Assembly (NCBI RefSeq): GCF_001563475.1
Contig: NZ_LPUT01000001.1
Coordinates: forward strand, 310,001-374,000
Direction of reading: 5' to 3'
Source of the DNA: Sporosarcina sp. HYO08
Lineage (GTDB): Bacteria; Bacillota; Bacilli; Bacillales_A; Planococcaceae
Length of the DNA: 64,000 bases
The translations under genes and the position numbers were made by a program. Every line of letters starts with the position of its first letter. Within the stretch, counting starts at the first letter, position 1. Below are positions 63,412 through 64,000 of this stretch, piece by piece. The notes beneath the pieces were generated by a model. The model ran no database searches. It was not told the origin of the DNA and saw only the letters and a list, made by a program, of their open reading frames with translations.

Positions 63412-64000
63412 GTGTACGATTACATAAAAGGTTTAGTTACGCGTGTGACGCCTGAATATATTACGTTGGAGCAGGGGGGCGTCGGCTGGCAAATTTTGAC
63501 GCCTAATCCATATGCGTTTCATAAAACAGAAGAAGTTCAACAAGTGTTTACTTATTTACATGTTCGAGATGATGCACAAATGCTTCTCGGATTTAAAACG
63601 TTAGAGCAGCGAGAGTTATTTAAAAAACTTATTACCGTTTCGGGCATTGGACCAAAAGGAGCGCTGGCGATTTTAGCAAATGGCATACCGGCGCAAGTCG
63701 TCAGTGCCATCGAACGTGAAGATGAAGGTTTTCTTGTACAATTTCCAGGCGTTGGAAAAAAGACAGCGCGTCAAATGATTTTAGATTTAAAAGGGAAGCT
63801 GCATGATTTATTTAGCGAAATTGAAATGCCGGATGAAGAAGTGACGTTATTAACACTCGTTGAAAACGATGCGCTCGACGAAGCGATCTTGGCACTCCAA
63901 GCACTCGGCTATTCACAGCGGGAACTAAACAAAGTGAAGCCAAAGTTGGAAAAAGAAGAGCACGACACAGAAGGCTATATGAAATTGGCTTTACGATTAT
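63412..64000 (+). CDS. ruvA: Holliday junction helicase subunit RuvA (partial)
   Basis: The first 196 codons of RuvA, cut by the window end. GTG 63412 starts MYDYIKGLVTRVTPEYITLE, followed by the OB-fold, the helix-hairpin-helix segments (LITVSGIGPKGALAIL and FPGVGKKTARQMILDLKGKL) and the C-terminal domain (DALDEAILALQALGYS). It targets RuvB to Holliday junctions. AGGAGGAG precedes the start. Bacillus bofC, usually just upstream, is absent here. Confidence 0.95.
   Translation, partial: MYDYIKGLVTRVTPEYITLEQGGVGWQILTPNPYAFHKTEEVQQVFTYLHVRDDAQMLLGFKTLEQRELFKKLITVSGIGPKGALAILANGIPAQVVSAIEREDEGFLVQFPGVGKKTARQMILDLKGKLHDLFSEIEMPDEEVTLLTLVENDALDEAILALQALGYSQRELNKVKPKLEKEEHDTEGYMKLALRL

Overview
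The window is a chromosomal segment of a low-to-mid GC, endospore-forming Firmicute of the Bacillales. Gene content, frequent TTG/GTG starts and gene order around gerE-ysmB-racE-rph, tig-clpX-lon-engB-hem, valS-folC-comC-maf-radC-mre-min and spoIVF-rplU-rpmA-spo0B-obg all match the Bacillus backbone. The details (a type IV pilus locus, a short SpoVID, ysxE beside safA, no lonB between clpX and lon) suggest a Sporosarcina/Planococcaceae-like organism. That placement is inference, not a database match.

Layout. 1-6.8 kb: 3' tip of a probable sdhB, gerE behind a sigma-K-like promoter, a GntR/ABC transporter operon on the minus strand, ysmB, racE, rph, rdgB and a YsnB-type phosphodiesterase. 6.8-12.2 kb: tRNA-Arg(UCU), then an accessory block holding a decayed 3-hydroxyacyl-CoA dehydrogenase, two tandem UV-damage endonucleases, a secreted M28 aminopeptidase and a 3-hydroxybutyrate-type dehydrogenase. 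12.4-26 kb: ysoA, tig, clpX, lon, engB and the haem operon hemA-hemX-hemC-hemD-hemB-hemL, with a PerR-like box at the promoter and a palindromic repeat between hemA and hemX. 26-30 kb: a short spoVID-like gene, a small membrane protein gene and valS behind a T-box leader with a GTC (valine) specifier.

30-46.8 kb is the most distinctive part. Three minor prepilin-like genes, a tandem-repeat coiled-coil protein, a DGC-domain protein, a metallo-beta-lactamase-fold protein, two RimK-like ATP-grasp proteins and folC are followed by VanW/G5, pilB, pilT, pilC, pilA, pilM, pilN, pilO and pilD. Together these form a near-complete Gram-positive type IV pilus locus: assembly and retraction ATPases, platform protein, major and minor pilins, an alignment complex and a prepilin peptidase. 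A four-tract G-quadruplex motif and a long hairpin lie just upstream of the major pilin gene, and another structured intergenic region lies just downstream of it.

46.8-64 kb returns to the backbone: a SPOR-like protein at the spoIIB position, maf, radC, mreBCD, minCD, spoIVFA/FB (sigma-E-like promoter), the L21 leader with rplU-ysxB-rpmA, spo0B, obg, pheB, pheA, safA, a ysxE-like gene, yebC, a KinB-like sensor kinase and the start of ruvA, cut by the window end. The sporulation genes (spo0B and a candidate phosphorelay kinase, spoIVF, gerE, safA, spoVID, ysxE) cover initiation, sigma-K activation and coat assembly.
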